A DNA stretch of 15,311 bases from CAZTZY01 sp964617765 (GTDB taxonomy: Bacteria > Pseudomonadota > Gammaproteobacteria > Pseudomonadales > DT-91): the NCBI GenBank assembly GCA_964617765.1, contig CAZTZY010000071.1:1-15311 (forward strand), in the 5' to 3' direction. Below the pieces are notes generated by a model. It had not been told where the DNA came from and made no database searches. It saw only the letters and a program-made list of their open reading frames with translations. The translations under genes and the position numbers were made by a program. Of this stretch, positions 1 to 7,276 are shown piece after piece; positions within the stretch are counted from its first letter, which is position 1; the number at the start of each line of letters is the position of its first letter.

Positions 1-10
1 CTAAGTTAAC

Positions 11-40
11 GCCGGGTAAGGTTTTAAATAATTGCCCGGT
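11..40. other. Stem-loop upstream of the first gene
   Basis: CCGGGTAA at 12-19 pairs with TTGCCCGG at 32-39 (one T-G wobble), around a 12-base AT-rich loop. No T-run follows on either strand, so this is not a standard intrinsic terminator. It could be the end of an upstream transcript or a leader structure of the gene starting at 72. Function unknown. Confidence 0.35.
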
Positions 41-71
41 AAACCGATTACCTTTCCTTGCAGAAGTTAAC

Positions 72-851
72 ATGCTGCTTTTGAAATTAACCATAGTGCC
101 TTTGTTGATAGCCATGATTACCATGGCGGGCAGGCGCTGGGGTGCTCATATCGCCGGTTGGCTTTCGGCGTTTCCGGTTGTGGGTGGGCCTATCCTGTTT
201 TTTATCACGATGGAAAGAGGGGTGGATTTCGCTGCTGTTTCAGCGTTAGGTATGTTTTCCTCGATTGCCGCGAATATACTATTCGGTATTTCTTATGCCT
301 GGCTGGCTACGCGGTGGCACTGGTCTTTCACATTGATGGGCGCATTATTCCTGTATGCCATTGCGGTGTTAATTATTCACAGTTTTACTCTGTCTATAGG
401 TCAGGCTCTGCTGATAAATCTATTGGTGATGTTGTTAGCCCCCAGGCTGTTTCCTCAAGCCAAAAACATCAACAAAACTATGCAGCATTCTTCGGTGGAG
501 TTACCGTTGCGCATGTTGGCAGGAGCCATTCTGGTTTTTGCGGTCACTTATTTTTCAGAGCGACTGGGGTCAAGGTTAAGTGGTATGTTAGCTATGTTTC
601 CGGTGATGGCGAGTGTATTGGCAGTGTTTTCGCACCTGAATGTGGGTAAGGATTTTGCCATTCAATTGTTAAGGGGTGCATTATTGGGATGGTATGCATT
701 TTCGATGTTCAGTTTTTTACTGGCCTATTTTTTGCCGACATTGGGTATTGCTTACGCTTTTTCGGCAGCATTGGTTTCGGCATTGCTGGTGCAATCAGTA
801 TCCCTGCTATTTATTAAAAAATTACAGGATGAGCTGGAGTTGTTAGAGTGA
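72..851 (+). CDS. Uncharacterised polytopic membrane protein with two homologous halves
   Basis: The 259-residue protein is almost entirely hydrophobic, with about eight predicted membrane segments and a short charged C-terminal tail, so it should sit in the inner membrane. I do not recognise the family by name. The two halves are clearly related at a constant offset of 142 residues: GAHIAGWLSAFPVV (24-37) matches GSRLSGMLAMFPVM (166-179), and GVDFA (50-54) matches GKDFA (192-196). The shared G-x-x-x-x-G-x-L-x-x-FPV signature suggests a paired, transporter-like fold, but substrate and role are unknown. ATG at 72 has only a weak upstream CAGAAG. The frame is open back to position 3, so a slightly longer start outside the window cannot be excluded, although that extension is not membrane-like. 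The gene ends three bases before the next start, indicating cotranscription with the following two genes. Confidence 0.8.
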   Translation: MLLLKLTIVPLLIAMITMAGRRWGAHIAGWLSAFPVVGGPILFFITMERGVDFAAVSALGMFSSIAANILFGISYAWLATRWHWSFTLMGALFLYAIAVLIIHSFTLSIGQALLINLLVMLLAPRLFPQAKNINKTMQHSSVELPLRMLAGAILVFAVTYFSERLGSRLSGMLAMFPVMASVLAVFSHLNVGKDFAIQLLRGALLGWYAFSMFSFLLAYFLPTLGIAYAFSAALVSALLVQSVSLLFIKKLQDELELLE

Positions 852-854
852 ATC

Positions 855-1220
855 ATGAGTGTCGATAATACAGGGCGATTATTTGTTTATGGCACATTGA
901 TGCCTGGAGAGATAAATCATCATTATCTGCAAACTATTGATGGAGTCTGGCAAAGAGCCACGATAAAAGGCAGGTTATATCCGCAAGGTATTGGCTTGGC
1001 TACGGGCTATCCGGCTTTGGTGTTGGCTGGGCAGTTTGATGGGAAGGAAGAGCTTGTGCCTGGTTGGCTATTAACCTCTGAGCATCTGAAAAATCATTGG
1101 CAGGTACTCGATGAGTTTGAGGGTATTGCCTATAAACGCGTAACAACATTGGTTACTACGCTAGATAACATATTGCTTGAGGCGTATGTGTATGTACTCT
1201 CTGAGAGTAACAAGCCATGA
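855..1220 (+). CDS. Gamma-glutamylcyclotransferase-like (AIG2/GGCT family) protein
   Basis: The 121-residue protein has the family's N-terminal YGTL substrate-binding loop (residues 12-15) followed by M-P-G-E. It also has a GYPAL segment (51-55) and an LDEFEG motif (85-90) carrying the conserved acidic residues where the catalytic glutamate lies in this fold. Members form 5-oxoproline from gamma-glutamyl compounds or act on related gamma-glutamyl amines; the exact substrate cannot be read here. It is a single-domain cytoplasmic protein of normal length for the family. ATG at 855 follows the upstream stop (849-851) by three bases, and its own stop overlaps the next start (ATGA at 1217-1220), so it is probably translationally coupled in a three-gene operon. 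No strong Shine-Dalgarno is visible, which is consistent with coupling. Confidence 0.85.
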   Translation: MSVDNTGRLFVYGTLMPGEINHHYLQTIDGVWQRATIKGRLYPQGIGLATGYPALVLAGQFDGKEELVPGWLLTSEHLKNHWQVLDEFEGIAYKRVTTLVTTLDNILLEAYVYVLSESNKP

Positions 1221-1999
1221 ACAATGACCGTAACTTTGATGACCTGGCTCCGCGCTTCCAGCGTAATATTTATGGCGGGCTAAAAGGCCATATTCGTCTC
1301 GCCGTGCTTGAGCAGGATTTTCTTGAATTTTTCCCACAGGCTTTGCAGCAGGCAGGTGATAAACCCTTGCGTATTCTTGATGCCGGTGGTGGGCAAGGGC
1401 AATTTTCATTGCCTTTGGCTGAACTCGGACATCATGTCACATTATGTGATTTATCGGCAGAAATGCTGAAGCTGGCAGATGTGGAGATAATTGAGAAACA
1501 ACTCAAAGATAATGTACAGCTTGTTCATGGTGCGATACAGGATTTGCCATTAACGTTGCAGCCTTTTGACCTGATCTTGTGTCATGCCGTTGTAGAGTGG
1601 GTGCATGAACCACAAGTAGTGATTCATCATTTGCTGCAATTGCTGAAAGCACAGGGTGTATTGTCACTGAGTTTTTACAATAAAAATGGCATTATTTTTA
1701 AAAACCTGTTGCGGGCGAATTACAGCAAAATAATCCAACAGGATTACTCAGGGGCAAAAGGCAGTTTAACGCCAACCTTTCCTCGTGCCCCGGAAGTAGT
1801 ATTGCAGTGGCTGCAGCAAGAACCGCTGGAGTTACTGTGTCGCAGCGGCATGCGGGTTTTTCATGATTATATTCTGGATAAGGAAAAAGGAGCGCGCGAG
1901 CCGGAAACGGTGATTGCGCTGGAACTGGAACTTTCGCGTCAGCAACCTTTTCTGGATTTGGGGCGTTATCAGCATATTCTGGCGAGAAAAAAACCGTAA
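1217..1999 (+). CDS. cmoM: tRNA 5-carboxymethoxyuridine methyltransferase CmoM (SmtA)
   Basis: The 260-residue protein closely resembles E. coli CmoM (SmtA), about 261 residues. It shares the N-terminal block RNFDDLAPRFQRNIYGG (5-21), the S-adenosylmethionine loop ILDAGGGQGQ (53-62), an acidic CDLS end of strand 2 (77-80), LILCHAVVEWV, the FYN segment after motif IV, and a C-terminal VFHDY and LGRYQHI. CmoM methylates the carboxyl group of 5-carboxymethoxyuridine at wobble position 34 to the methyl ester in a subset of tRNAs, after CmoA and CmoB have made the modification. This tunes decoding of four-codon boxes. The start overlaps the upstream stop by four bases (ATGA). CmoA and CmoB are not in the window, and mukBEF, which neighbours this gene in E. 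coli, is also absent here. Confidence 0.95.
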   Translation: MNNDRNFDDLAPRFQRNIYGGLKGHIRLAVLEQDFLEFFPQALQQAGDKPLRILDAGGGQGQFSLPLAELGHHVTLCDLSAEMLKLADVEIIEKQLKDNVQLVHGAIQDLPLTLQPFDLILCHAVVEWVHEPQVVIHHLLQLLKAQGVLSLSFYNKNGIIFKNLLRANYSKIIQQDYSGAKGSLTPTFPRAPEVVLQWLQQEPLELLCRSGMRVFHDYILDKEKGAREPETVIALELELSRQQPFLDLGRYQHILARKKP

Positions 2000-2040
2000 A
2001 TAGGGATGCATATCATGGTCACTATGGCATAAGACCTATT
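1999..2040 (+). terminator. Interrupted hairpin after cmoM
   Basis: AATAGG (1999-2004) and ATGC (2006-2009) are mirrored by GCAT (2027-2030) and CCTATT (2035-2040). Together they form an imperfect stem that begins at the last base of the cmoM stop codon. No clear T-tract follows, so it may be a weak terminator or simply a 3'-end protecting structure. Confidence 0.3.
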
Positions 2041-2121
2041 CCATTTGGCCTTTACCAGAGTGTTTATAACTTTTCCAGACGAAATTTGCTCTATTTGTCG
2101 GTAAGAATTCACCATATTTCC

Positions 2122-2150
2122 TTTACATTGAACTATATCGCATCTTTAAT
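2122..2150 (+). promoter_or_regulatory. Putative sigma70-type promoter for the chemoreceptor-like gene
   Basis: TTTACA (2122-2127) and TTTAAT (2145-2150) each match five of six bases of the -35 and -10 consensus and are separated by the optimal 17 bases. The start codon lies 32 bases further on. It sits in the 183-base gap after cmoM, where a fresh transcript would be expected. Confidence 0.5.
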
Positions 2151-2182
2151 TAAGAATAATTATCGAAAACTCAGGCACTCTT

Positions 2183-3571
2183 ATGAAGTTTATGCAGTTG
2201 ATAGACCGGTTTATCGGGGATTCATTCAGAAAGGATATTGATCAGTTTCAAAAGGCGCGTTTATTAGTCGGTGCAATACTGACTTTTGAGGTATTTGCTG
2301 TTTCATTTGCGCCTGTTTATATATTTATCCCTAATATTGATGGCTTGGCCAAACTGGCTTATTTCATTATCTCGATTCCCGCCATTATTTTCTGGGTATA
2401 CCTCTTGCGTATCATGAAAGAAGGCCGGAGTTATGATTTTGTAGCGCATTCAGTTATAGGCAGTACATCAGCGGTGTTATTTGCGGGTATTGCGGTGACT
2501 GGAGGCCCTATGGGTACTGAGGTGCATCCCATATTAATGATGATCGGTATTTTTGCGTTTTTATTGATCGGGAAAAAAGGCGGGATTATCTGGTCTGTCA
2601 TTATCTTGCTGGTTTATTTCTCCATGGTATTGATGAATGTTGCGGATGTGCATTTTATGAATCTGCCACCGGAAGAAGTGCGGGGCACGTTGCGTGTTTT
2701 TAACTGGTCAATGGCATTTATTGTTGTGGCTGTTCTGGCCATGATTTATGAGTCGATCAATCTTCGTGTGATTCTTGAGCGTGATACTGAACGTGAAAAA
2801 TTCAAATATATCGCCACTGTAGCCGTGGATAGTTCTATTGTTACCCAAAGTGCTGATTCGTTAGCAGCTACCGGGGAGCGTTTATTGGGTGCTGCGATCC
2901 AGCAAAAAACCGCCATTGAGCAATTAGCTACCACTACAGAAGAGTTGAGTGCCACTGCCGAGCAAAACACGGTATTGGCGAATTCAGCAAAAATAGCGAT
3001 TAAAGATACAGAAGATCACTTGAAAATCAGCAAGGCGGATATTCTACAGCTAGTGTCTTCGATGAATCAGGTGCGAACTTCCAGCGAAGAAATACAAACT
3101 ATTAATAATGTGATTAATGATATTTCCTATCAGACCAATATATTGTCGTTAAATGCCATGATTGAGGCTTCACGTTCCAGCGAAGCCAGTGGGGGTTTTA
3201 AAGTGGTTGCACTGGAAGTAAAACGTCTTGCCGAGCGTTCTGCAAAAGCCGCTGATAATATTACTAAACTGTTAGACAGCAACTTTATTGCGGTGAAACA
3301 AGGTGTGAATTTATCGGAAACCATGAAGCAGCGTTTTGAGGAAATATCTGCGCGTATTCAGCCTTTGGCGCTGACTATCCAGAATGTTTCTGATGCCAGT
3401 TATGAGCAAAGTGAAGCTATTCGTCAGATCACCATGGGCTTGAATGATATCGATAAAGCCATTGAGGAAAATAAATACCTGGCAGAGGAATCTTCAGTGA
3501 TTGCTAAAGAATTACGCAAAAACGCCGTGTCATTAATGGAGGTAGTGGCAGAAATGGGAGTAGATCTTTAA
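2183..3571 (+). CDS. Methyl-accepting chemotaxis-like protein with six-helix membrane N-terminus
   Basis: The 462-residue protein has about six hydrophobic segments between residues 28 and 190. A short linker leads into a long heptad-rich cytoplasmic domain (about 205-455). The signalling hairpin is recognisable at 310-350: INDISYQTNILSLNAMIEA, a turn, then GGFKVVALEVKRLAERS, the usual site of contact with CheA and CheW. There is no periplasmic ligand-binding domain and no obvious HAMP domain, so any signal is probably sensed in or at the membrane, perhaps energy state or lipid-soluble compounds (inference). The turn reads SRSSEASGGF where typical receptors have ARAGE-x-x-x-GF, and there is no C-terminal CheR-docking NWETF-like pentapeptide. 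No chemotaxis genes lie nearby, so it would act on a remote pathway. A modest CAGG lies seven bases before ATG 2183, behind a good promoter. Confidence 0.85.
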   Translation: MKFMQLIDRFIGDSFRKDIDQFQKARLLVGAILTFEVFAVSFAPVYIFIPNIDGLAKLAYFIISIPAIIFWVYLLRIMKEGRSYDFVAHSVIGSTSAVLFAGIAVTGGPMGTEVHPILMMIGIFAFLLIGKKGGIIWSVIILLVYFSMVLMNVADVHFMNLPPEEVRGTLRVFNWSMAFIVVAVLAMIYESINLRVILERDTEREKFKYIATVAVDSSIVTQSADSLAATGERLLGAAIQQKTAIEQLATTTEELSATAEQNTVLANSAKIAIKDTEDHLKISKADILQLVSSMNQVRTSSEEIQTINNVINDISYQTNILSLNAMIEASRSSEASGGFKVVALEVKRLAERSAKAADNITKLLDSNFIAVKQGVNLSETMKQRFEEISARIQPLALTIQNVSDASYEQSEAIRQITMGLNDIDKAIEENKYLAEESSVIAKELRKNAVSLMEVVAEMGVDL

Positions 3572-3706
3572 TCTTGGTCAGCATTAAAAACTTGCCTGTT
3601 TTACTTTCTATCGATGATGCTAATGTCATTACTGTCTGATGTTGTTGGTGAATCTGCTTAAGGTCACCAAAATTCCCGTAATTAATTATCGGTTACTTAT
3701 TAATTG

Positions 3707-4531
3707 ATGAGTCGAATGTTTAAAAAGATACTTATTCTATGCTTGTCTGCCAGGGCTATGTTATCTGTTGCGGCAGAATCTCAACCCCAGTGGGAATTGG
3801 GTGTGGGTGTCGGGTCCTATATGTCGCCGCATTATCTGGGTGCTGACCAATCTGCAACCTATACACTGCCGATTCCATTTCTTGTTTATCGCGGTGATCG
3901 TATTCGTTCTGATCGCGGTGGATTATTAGGCAGGATTTACGACAGCAATGTGATGGATATCCGGGCATCTGTCAGTGGTTCCTTGCCGGTGAATAGTAAA
4001 GATAACGATGCGCGTGCAGGTATGCCAGATCTGGAGCTTATGTTAGAAGCGGGGCCTACACTGCAATTTCATTTATATGATGGGGTCAATAATCAATTGC
4101 GCTTTGATTTTCCCGTGCGCGCGGCATTCTCGATTGGCAACAGTGTTGACTATCGGGGTGTGATCAGTAATCCGCGTTTTAACTATTCCTACAAAATGAA
4201 CAAGTGGCAATTGGCTGCTACATTGGGGCCAATTTATAGTTCAGAGCATTTTAATGACTATTTTTATGAAGTTGACGATCTGTATGTGACGCCTTCAAGG
4301 CCCGCTTTTAATGCGTTGGGGGGCTACACCGGCTTACGCAGTTCGTTTTCTGTCAGTCGCCATTTCGGCAATTTTTTTGCCGGTGCATTTATCAATTATT
4401 ACGATTTAAACAACGTAAAAAATGAAGACAGTCCCTTAATGAAAAAACAGGAATATCTTTCTGCCAGTTTTGCCATTATGTGGATTTTTGCCAAATCTGA
4501 TCACTTTGTTGAAGCAAGTTCCATTGAATAA
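3707..4531 (+). CDS. MipA/OmpV-family outer-membrane protein
   Basis: The product (274 residues from ATG 3707) begins with a basic, hydrophobic signal peptide ending near SVAAES. The mature part opens with WELGVGVGSYMSPHYLGAD, the classic start of the MipA/OmpV family, followed by YTLPIPFLVYRGDRIR. Alternating short beta segments continue to a C-terminal LSASFAIMWIF strand, as expected for an outer-membrane barrel. E. coli MipA was described as a scaffold linking the lytic transglycosylase MltA to a penicillin-binding protein; relatives include osmolarity- or antibiotic-responsive outer-membrane proteins. Which role applies here is not visible. Three starts are possible: TTG 3704, ATG 3707 and ATG 3716. 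I chose 3707, but none has a strong Shine-Dalgarno, and 3716 would give a more typical signal peptide (MFKKILILCL). An arginine in the middle of the signal peptide core is slightly unusual. Confidence 0.85.
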   Translation: MSRMFKKILILCLSARAMLSVAAESQPQWELGVGVGSYMSPHYLGADQSATYTLPIPFLVYRGDRIRSDRGGLLGRIYDSNVMDIRASVSGSLPVNSKDNDARAGMPDLELMLEAGPTLQFHLYDGVNNQLRFDFPVRAAFSIGNSVDYRGVISNPRFNYSYKMNKWQLAATLGPIYSSEHFNDYFYEVDDLYVTPSRPAFNALGGYTGLRSSFSVSRHFGNFFAGAFINYYDLNNVKNEDSPLMKKQEYLSASFAIMWIFAKSDHFVEASSIE

Positions 4532-4593
4532 TGCCATGCCTATTGCCATGTTTTACCCCATGGATTCTTTTATATTGAACGATAACTCCTGTC

Positions 4594-5949
4594 ATGTTTA
4601 AAGAAGCAAAATCACTGATTCACTTGGCGTTACCTGTATTTATTGCGCAGTTATCCATTACCTCGATGAGTTTTGTGGACGCTGCCATGGCCGGGCATTT
4701 CAGCCGCATTGATTTGGCGGCAGTAGCGGTGGGCGGCAGTTTTTGGTTGCCGGCTTTTTTATTTACTGAAGCGGTATTATTTTCTGTCACACCGATTGTG
4801 GCGCAAGCGCGTGGCAGAGAAGATCATGTGACTGCGAGTAATGCCTTAAGGCAGGGTTTATGGTTAGGATTGTTGATAGGTATTGCCGTGGCAATTATCC
4901 TATACCATTTATTGCCTGTGTTAGAAATGATGGGTGTGGATGCGGATATACAGGTTATTACCCGACAGTATTTGTTATGGTTATGCCTGGCCTTGCCAAT
5001 TGTGGGTATCTATCAGGCCATGCGCAGTTTTATTGAAGGTAATGGCAGAACGCAACCGGTGATGATGATCAATTTCATCGGTTTTCTTGCACATATCCCG
5101 TTAAATTATATGTGTATTTATGGGAAGTTTGGCTTGCCGGCAATGGGCGGTGCCGGTTGTGGTTTGGCGATGATAATGGCTTTGCTGATTATGAGTATTG
5201 GTTTGGCTGTGTATATCCTTGCCAGTGATTTAAAAGCCATTGCAACAGCATCACATACCTTGTTGCCCCAATGGGTTTATCTTGTCAATTTATTCCGTTT
5301 AGGTTTTCCTATCGGATGTAGTATGCTGGCGGAAGTGAGTGTCTTCGCTATTATTGCCTTGTTAGTTGCGCCTCTGGGTGCTGATGTGGTCGCAGGGCAT
5401 CAGGTGGCCCTTAATCTATCAGCACAAACGTTTATGTTGCCCTTTAGTCTGGGTATGGCGCTGACTATCCGGGTTGGCTATTTTTTAGGTAAGGAAGATC
5501 TGGTGGCTGCAAAACACACTGCGCGTACCGGATTATTCCTGGCTTTATTAAGTGCCAGTTGTACTGCGTCATTTATGGTATTCGGTAGTGGTTTTATTAC
5601 GGGTATTTATACGGCCGATAAAGAGGTTCAGGTGATTGCCGCCAGCTTGTTGTTTTTCGCGGCAGTTTTTCAATTTCCCGATGCCTTGCAAGTTACCAGT
5701 ATTGGTATTTTGCGCGGGTTTAAAATTACCCGTTTGCCCATGTTGTACACGATGGTTGCGTACTGGATGATCGCATTACCATTGGGTTATGCGTTAGGGC
5801 TGACCGATTTTCTGGGTAAGGCATTGGGTGCGAGGGGTTTATGGATGGGTTTAGTCGCAGGGTTGTCGATAGCCGCCATGCTATTATTGGCAACGGTTTT
5901 TTATGTGTTAAAACATCCAGAGAAATATTTATCCGAAAGTCAGCTTTAA
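4594..5949 (+). CDS. norM: MATE-family multidrug/sodium antiporter, NorM type
   Basis: The 451-residue protein has the twelve-helix, two-bundle pattern of MATE exporters and is close to the NorM/MdtK branch. It begins with LALPVFIAQL and SFVDAAMAGH, where D29 corresponds to the cation-coupling aspartate of the N-lobe. WLPAFLF follows. The C-lobe contains SMLAEVSVFAIIALLVAPLG with the conserved glutamate E247, and FPDALQVTSIGILRGFKITR with D363, matching acidic residues reported as functional in Vibrio NorM. Such proteins export cationic drugs and dyes in exchange for sodium or protons; the natural substrate is unknown. It lies 62 bases after the MipA/OmpV gene. A small hairpin (CCATG 4546-4550 with CATGG 4559-4563, then a T-rich stretch) could weakly separate the two. 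The symbol is assigned by family resemblance only. Confidence 0.9.
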   Translation: MFKEAKSLIHLALPVFIAQLSITSMSFVDAAMAGHFSRIDLAAVAVGGSFWLPAFLFTEAVLFSVTPIVAQARGREDHVTASNALRQGLWLGLLIGIAVAIILYHLLPVLEMMGVDADIQVITRQYLLWLCLALPIVGIYQAMRSFIEGNGRTQPVMMINFIGFLAHIPLNYMCIYGKFGLPAMGGAGCGLAMIMALLIMSIGLAVYILASDLKAIATASHTLLPQWVYLVNLFRLGFPIGCSMLAEVSVFAIIALLVAPLGADVVAGHQVALNLSAQTFMLPFSLGMALTIRVGYFLGKEDLVAAKHTARTGLFLALLSASCTASFMVFGSGFITGIYTADKEVQVIAASLLFFAAVFQFPDALQVTSIGILRGFKITRLPMLYTMVAYWMIALPLGYALGLTDFLGKALGARGLWMGLVAGLSIAAMLLLATVFYVLKHPEKYLSESQL

Positions 5950-5970
5950 TTTTTATTCAGGTTATTTTTT

Positions 5971-6444
5971 ATGATACATAATGATGTTCTGCGTCGCTTG
6001 CGTTATGCGCTGAAGTTAAACGATGAAACCATGCTGGCGATTTTCAAACGGGTTAGTTATGAAATTCCGGTTGAGCACTTGCACCAGATCATGAAAAAGG
6101 AAGATGAGCCAGGATTTATACTCTGTCGTGAAAGTGTGTTGTGTTTGTTTCTCGATGGTTTGATCATTCATTATCGCGGTGTTCAGGAAGGCCAGCCCGC
6201 TTTTGGATTACAGCCTAACCAGCATCTCTCGAACAATGACATATTGCGAAAAATCCGTATTGCCTTGCAATTAAAGGATGATGATATGGTCGCCATACTG
6301 GAACTGGCAGATTTCCGTGTCTCGAAATCTGAATTATCAGCGATTTTCAGAAGCCGTGAACATCGTAACTATAAGGAGTGTGGTAACCAGTTTTTGCGGA
6401 ATTTTTTGTTAGGATTAACATCGCGTTACCGGGATGGTAAATAA
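5971..6444 (+). CDS. yehS: DUF1456 (YehS-like) family protein
   Basis: The 157-residue soluble protein matches the E. coli YehS family. It is made of two tandem copies of a helical unit of about 65 residues. The first starts NDVLRRLRYALKLND (4-18) and ends FLDGLIIHYRG (60-70). The second starts NNDILRKIRIALQLKDDD (88-105) and ends FLRNFLLGLTSRYRDGK. Between the halves lies a short linker rich in Q, P and N. The second unit keeps the family's KECGNQFLRNFL block. The biochemical function of DUF1456 is not established. It lies 21 bases after the MATE gene and may be read through from it. Its stop codon directly abuts the stop of the convergent minus-strand gene, leaving no intergenic base for a terminator. 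Confidence 0.92.
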   Translation: MIHNDVLRRLRYALKLNDETMLAIFKRVSYEIPVEHLHQIMKKEDEPGFILCRESVLCLFLDGLIIHYRGVQEGQPAFGLQPNQHLSNNDILRKIRIALQLKDDDMVAILELADFRVSKSELSAIFRSREHRNYKECGNQFLRNFLLGLTSRYRDGK

Positions 6445-6714
6445 CTATTCCGGTTTATGAGCCTTGATAGCGACGCCCAAACAGCGATGAAAGAATGAGA
6501 CGGGCAGGGCAAAAATCAACGGCAAAATTTGCCCAGCCATGATTTTTAAGTTTGCCATTTTGTAGCCGATGCTAAACCACAGAATATGGACTTTTAAATG
6601 ATTGATAGCTTGATCGTGATAATCAATATGGCATTGTTTAATCAAGGTTAATGCGTCGGTCATTTGATGATTCAGCATGAGTTGCCGCACATCATTCAGG
6701 GTATTTTTGTTCAT
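6445..6714 (-). CDS. Small uncharacterised protein, possibly DUF3703-related
   Basis: The 89-residue product starts MNKNTLNDVRQLMLNHQ and has an amphipathic helical N-terminus (about 1-30). A more hydrophobic part then runs HLKVHILWFSIGYKMA (39-54), followed by GQILPLIFALPVSFF (61-75). The H-x-x-x-H spacing, the following GYKMAN-like turn and the GQ motif recall the small DUF3703 family, but the match is by memory and only moderate, and the family's GNTG-type C-terminus is not seen. I chose ATG at 6714: the longer reading to 6831 would overlap the upstream DUF1244 gene heavily and adds atypical sequence. AAGG lies about 10 bases before this start within a duplicated 13-base unit. Only 25 bases separate it from the upstream gene's stop, so the two are probably cotranscribed. 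Function unknown. Confidence 0.6.
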   Translation of the reverse strand: MNKNTLNDVRQLMLNHQMTDALTLIKQCHIDYHDQAINHLKVHILWFSIGYKMANLKIMAGQILPLIFALPVSFFHRCLGVAIKAHKPE

Positions 6715-6741
6715 GAGTGAGCTGCCTTGCTGAGCTGCCTT
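6715..6741. repeat. 11-bp direct repeat, period 13, between two minus-strand genes
   Basis: TGAGCTGCCTT occurs at 6718-6728 and again, perfectly, at 6731-6741. On the minus strand each copy reads AAGGCAGCTCA, so each carries a Shine-Dalgarno-like AAGG. The distal copy overlaps the upstream stop codon, and the proximal copy serves the gene starting at 6714. It looks like a small tandem duplication. Confidence 0.7.
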
Positions 6742-7045
6742 ATTTTTTGGCTTTCGCATTAAACGCGGCAAGTTGTTCGGGCGTTGCATCGTTTTGGTAC
6801 AGATCTTTCCATGCGGTGTAAGGCATGCCATAAATCAATTCTCGTGCCTGTTCATATTCCAGTGTAATGCCACTGTCTTTGGCCGCTGCCACATACCATT
6901 TAGCCAGACAGTTGCGGCAAAAATCCGCGAGTATCATTAATTCGATATTTTGTACTTCCTTGTGTTCATCCAGATGTTGTAATAAACGCCGAAAAACGGC
7001 GGCTTCAATGGCGGTATTGTCGTCAGCACTTGAAAAGGATTTCAT
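6740..7045 (-). CDS. DUF1244 family protein
   Basis: The 101-residue protein matches the DUF1244 family, small conserved proteins of unknown function in proteobacteria. The signature is clear: FRRLLQHLDEHKEVQNIELM (18-37), then the cysteine pair in ADFCRNCLAKWY (C43, C46), and REL-IYGMPYTAWK near 68-80. The two closely spaced cysteines and the basic CRNC motif suggest metal binding or redox chemistry, but this is inference. I chose ATG at 7045 because AGGA lies six bases upstream and the resulting length fits the family. The frame stays open to an ATG at 7201 and would add a lipoprotein-like leader, treated here as unlikely. It heads a two-gene minus-strand unit with the small gene ending at 6445. 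Confidence 0.92.
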   Translation of the reverse strand: MKSFSSADDNTAIEAAVFRRLLQHLDEHKEVQNIELMILADFCRNCLAKWYVAAAKDSGITLEYEQARELIYGMPYTAWKDLYQNDATPEQLAAFNAKAKK

Positions 7046-7092
7046 AGTGTTCCTGTGAGGGTGATAGGTTGTTGTTGATGAAAATAAACCTG

Positions 7093-7098
7093 AGCATA
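7093..7098 (-). promoter_or_regulatory. Possible extended -10 element for the DUF1244 unit
   Basis: On the minus strand the sequence reads TGTTATGCT: a TG-n extension followed by TATGCT (four of six matches to TATAAT). It lies about 47 bases upstream of the DUF1244 start. No good -35 was found at 16-18 bases, which extended -10 promoters tolerate. Confidence 0.3.
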
Positions 7099-7276
7099 AC
7101 ACAGCCATTTTTGGGCTTGCTACGGTGATTTGCCGGTTGGTCAGGCAGGCAATCAAAACAAATAGGGTAAAGGATGTGATGAATGCTTTTCGGATATTCA
7201 CAACTTACTGATTTTAAATAAAAAATGGCCTTTATTGTGGTGTGCAGCGAGGTAATGGGTTATCGCCTGCATTGTC

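Noticed and set aside
158..649. Alternate-frame open frame of 163 codons inside the first gene
   Set aside because: It overlaps the clearly membrane-patterned, internally duplicated frame and has an irregular, cysteine- and glycine-rich composition typical of a shadow.
6715..6831. N-terminal extension of the small minus-strand gene up to 6831
   Set aside because: It would overlap the end of the DUF1244 coding sequence by about 90 bases and adds a basic, low-quality sequence; ATG 6714 is better placed.
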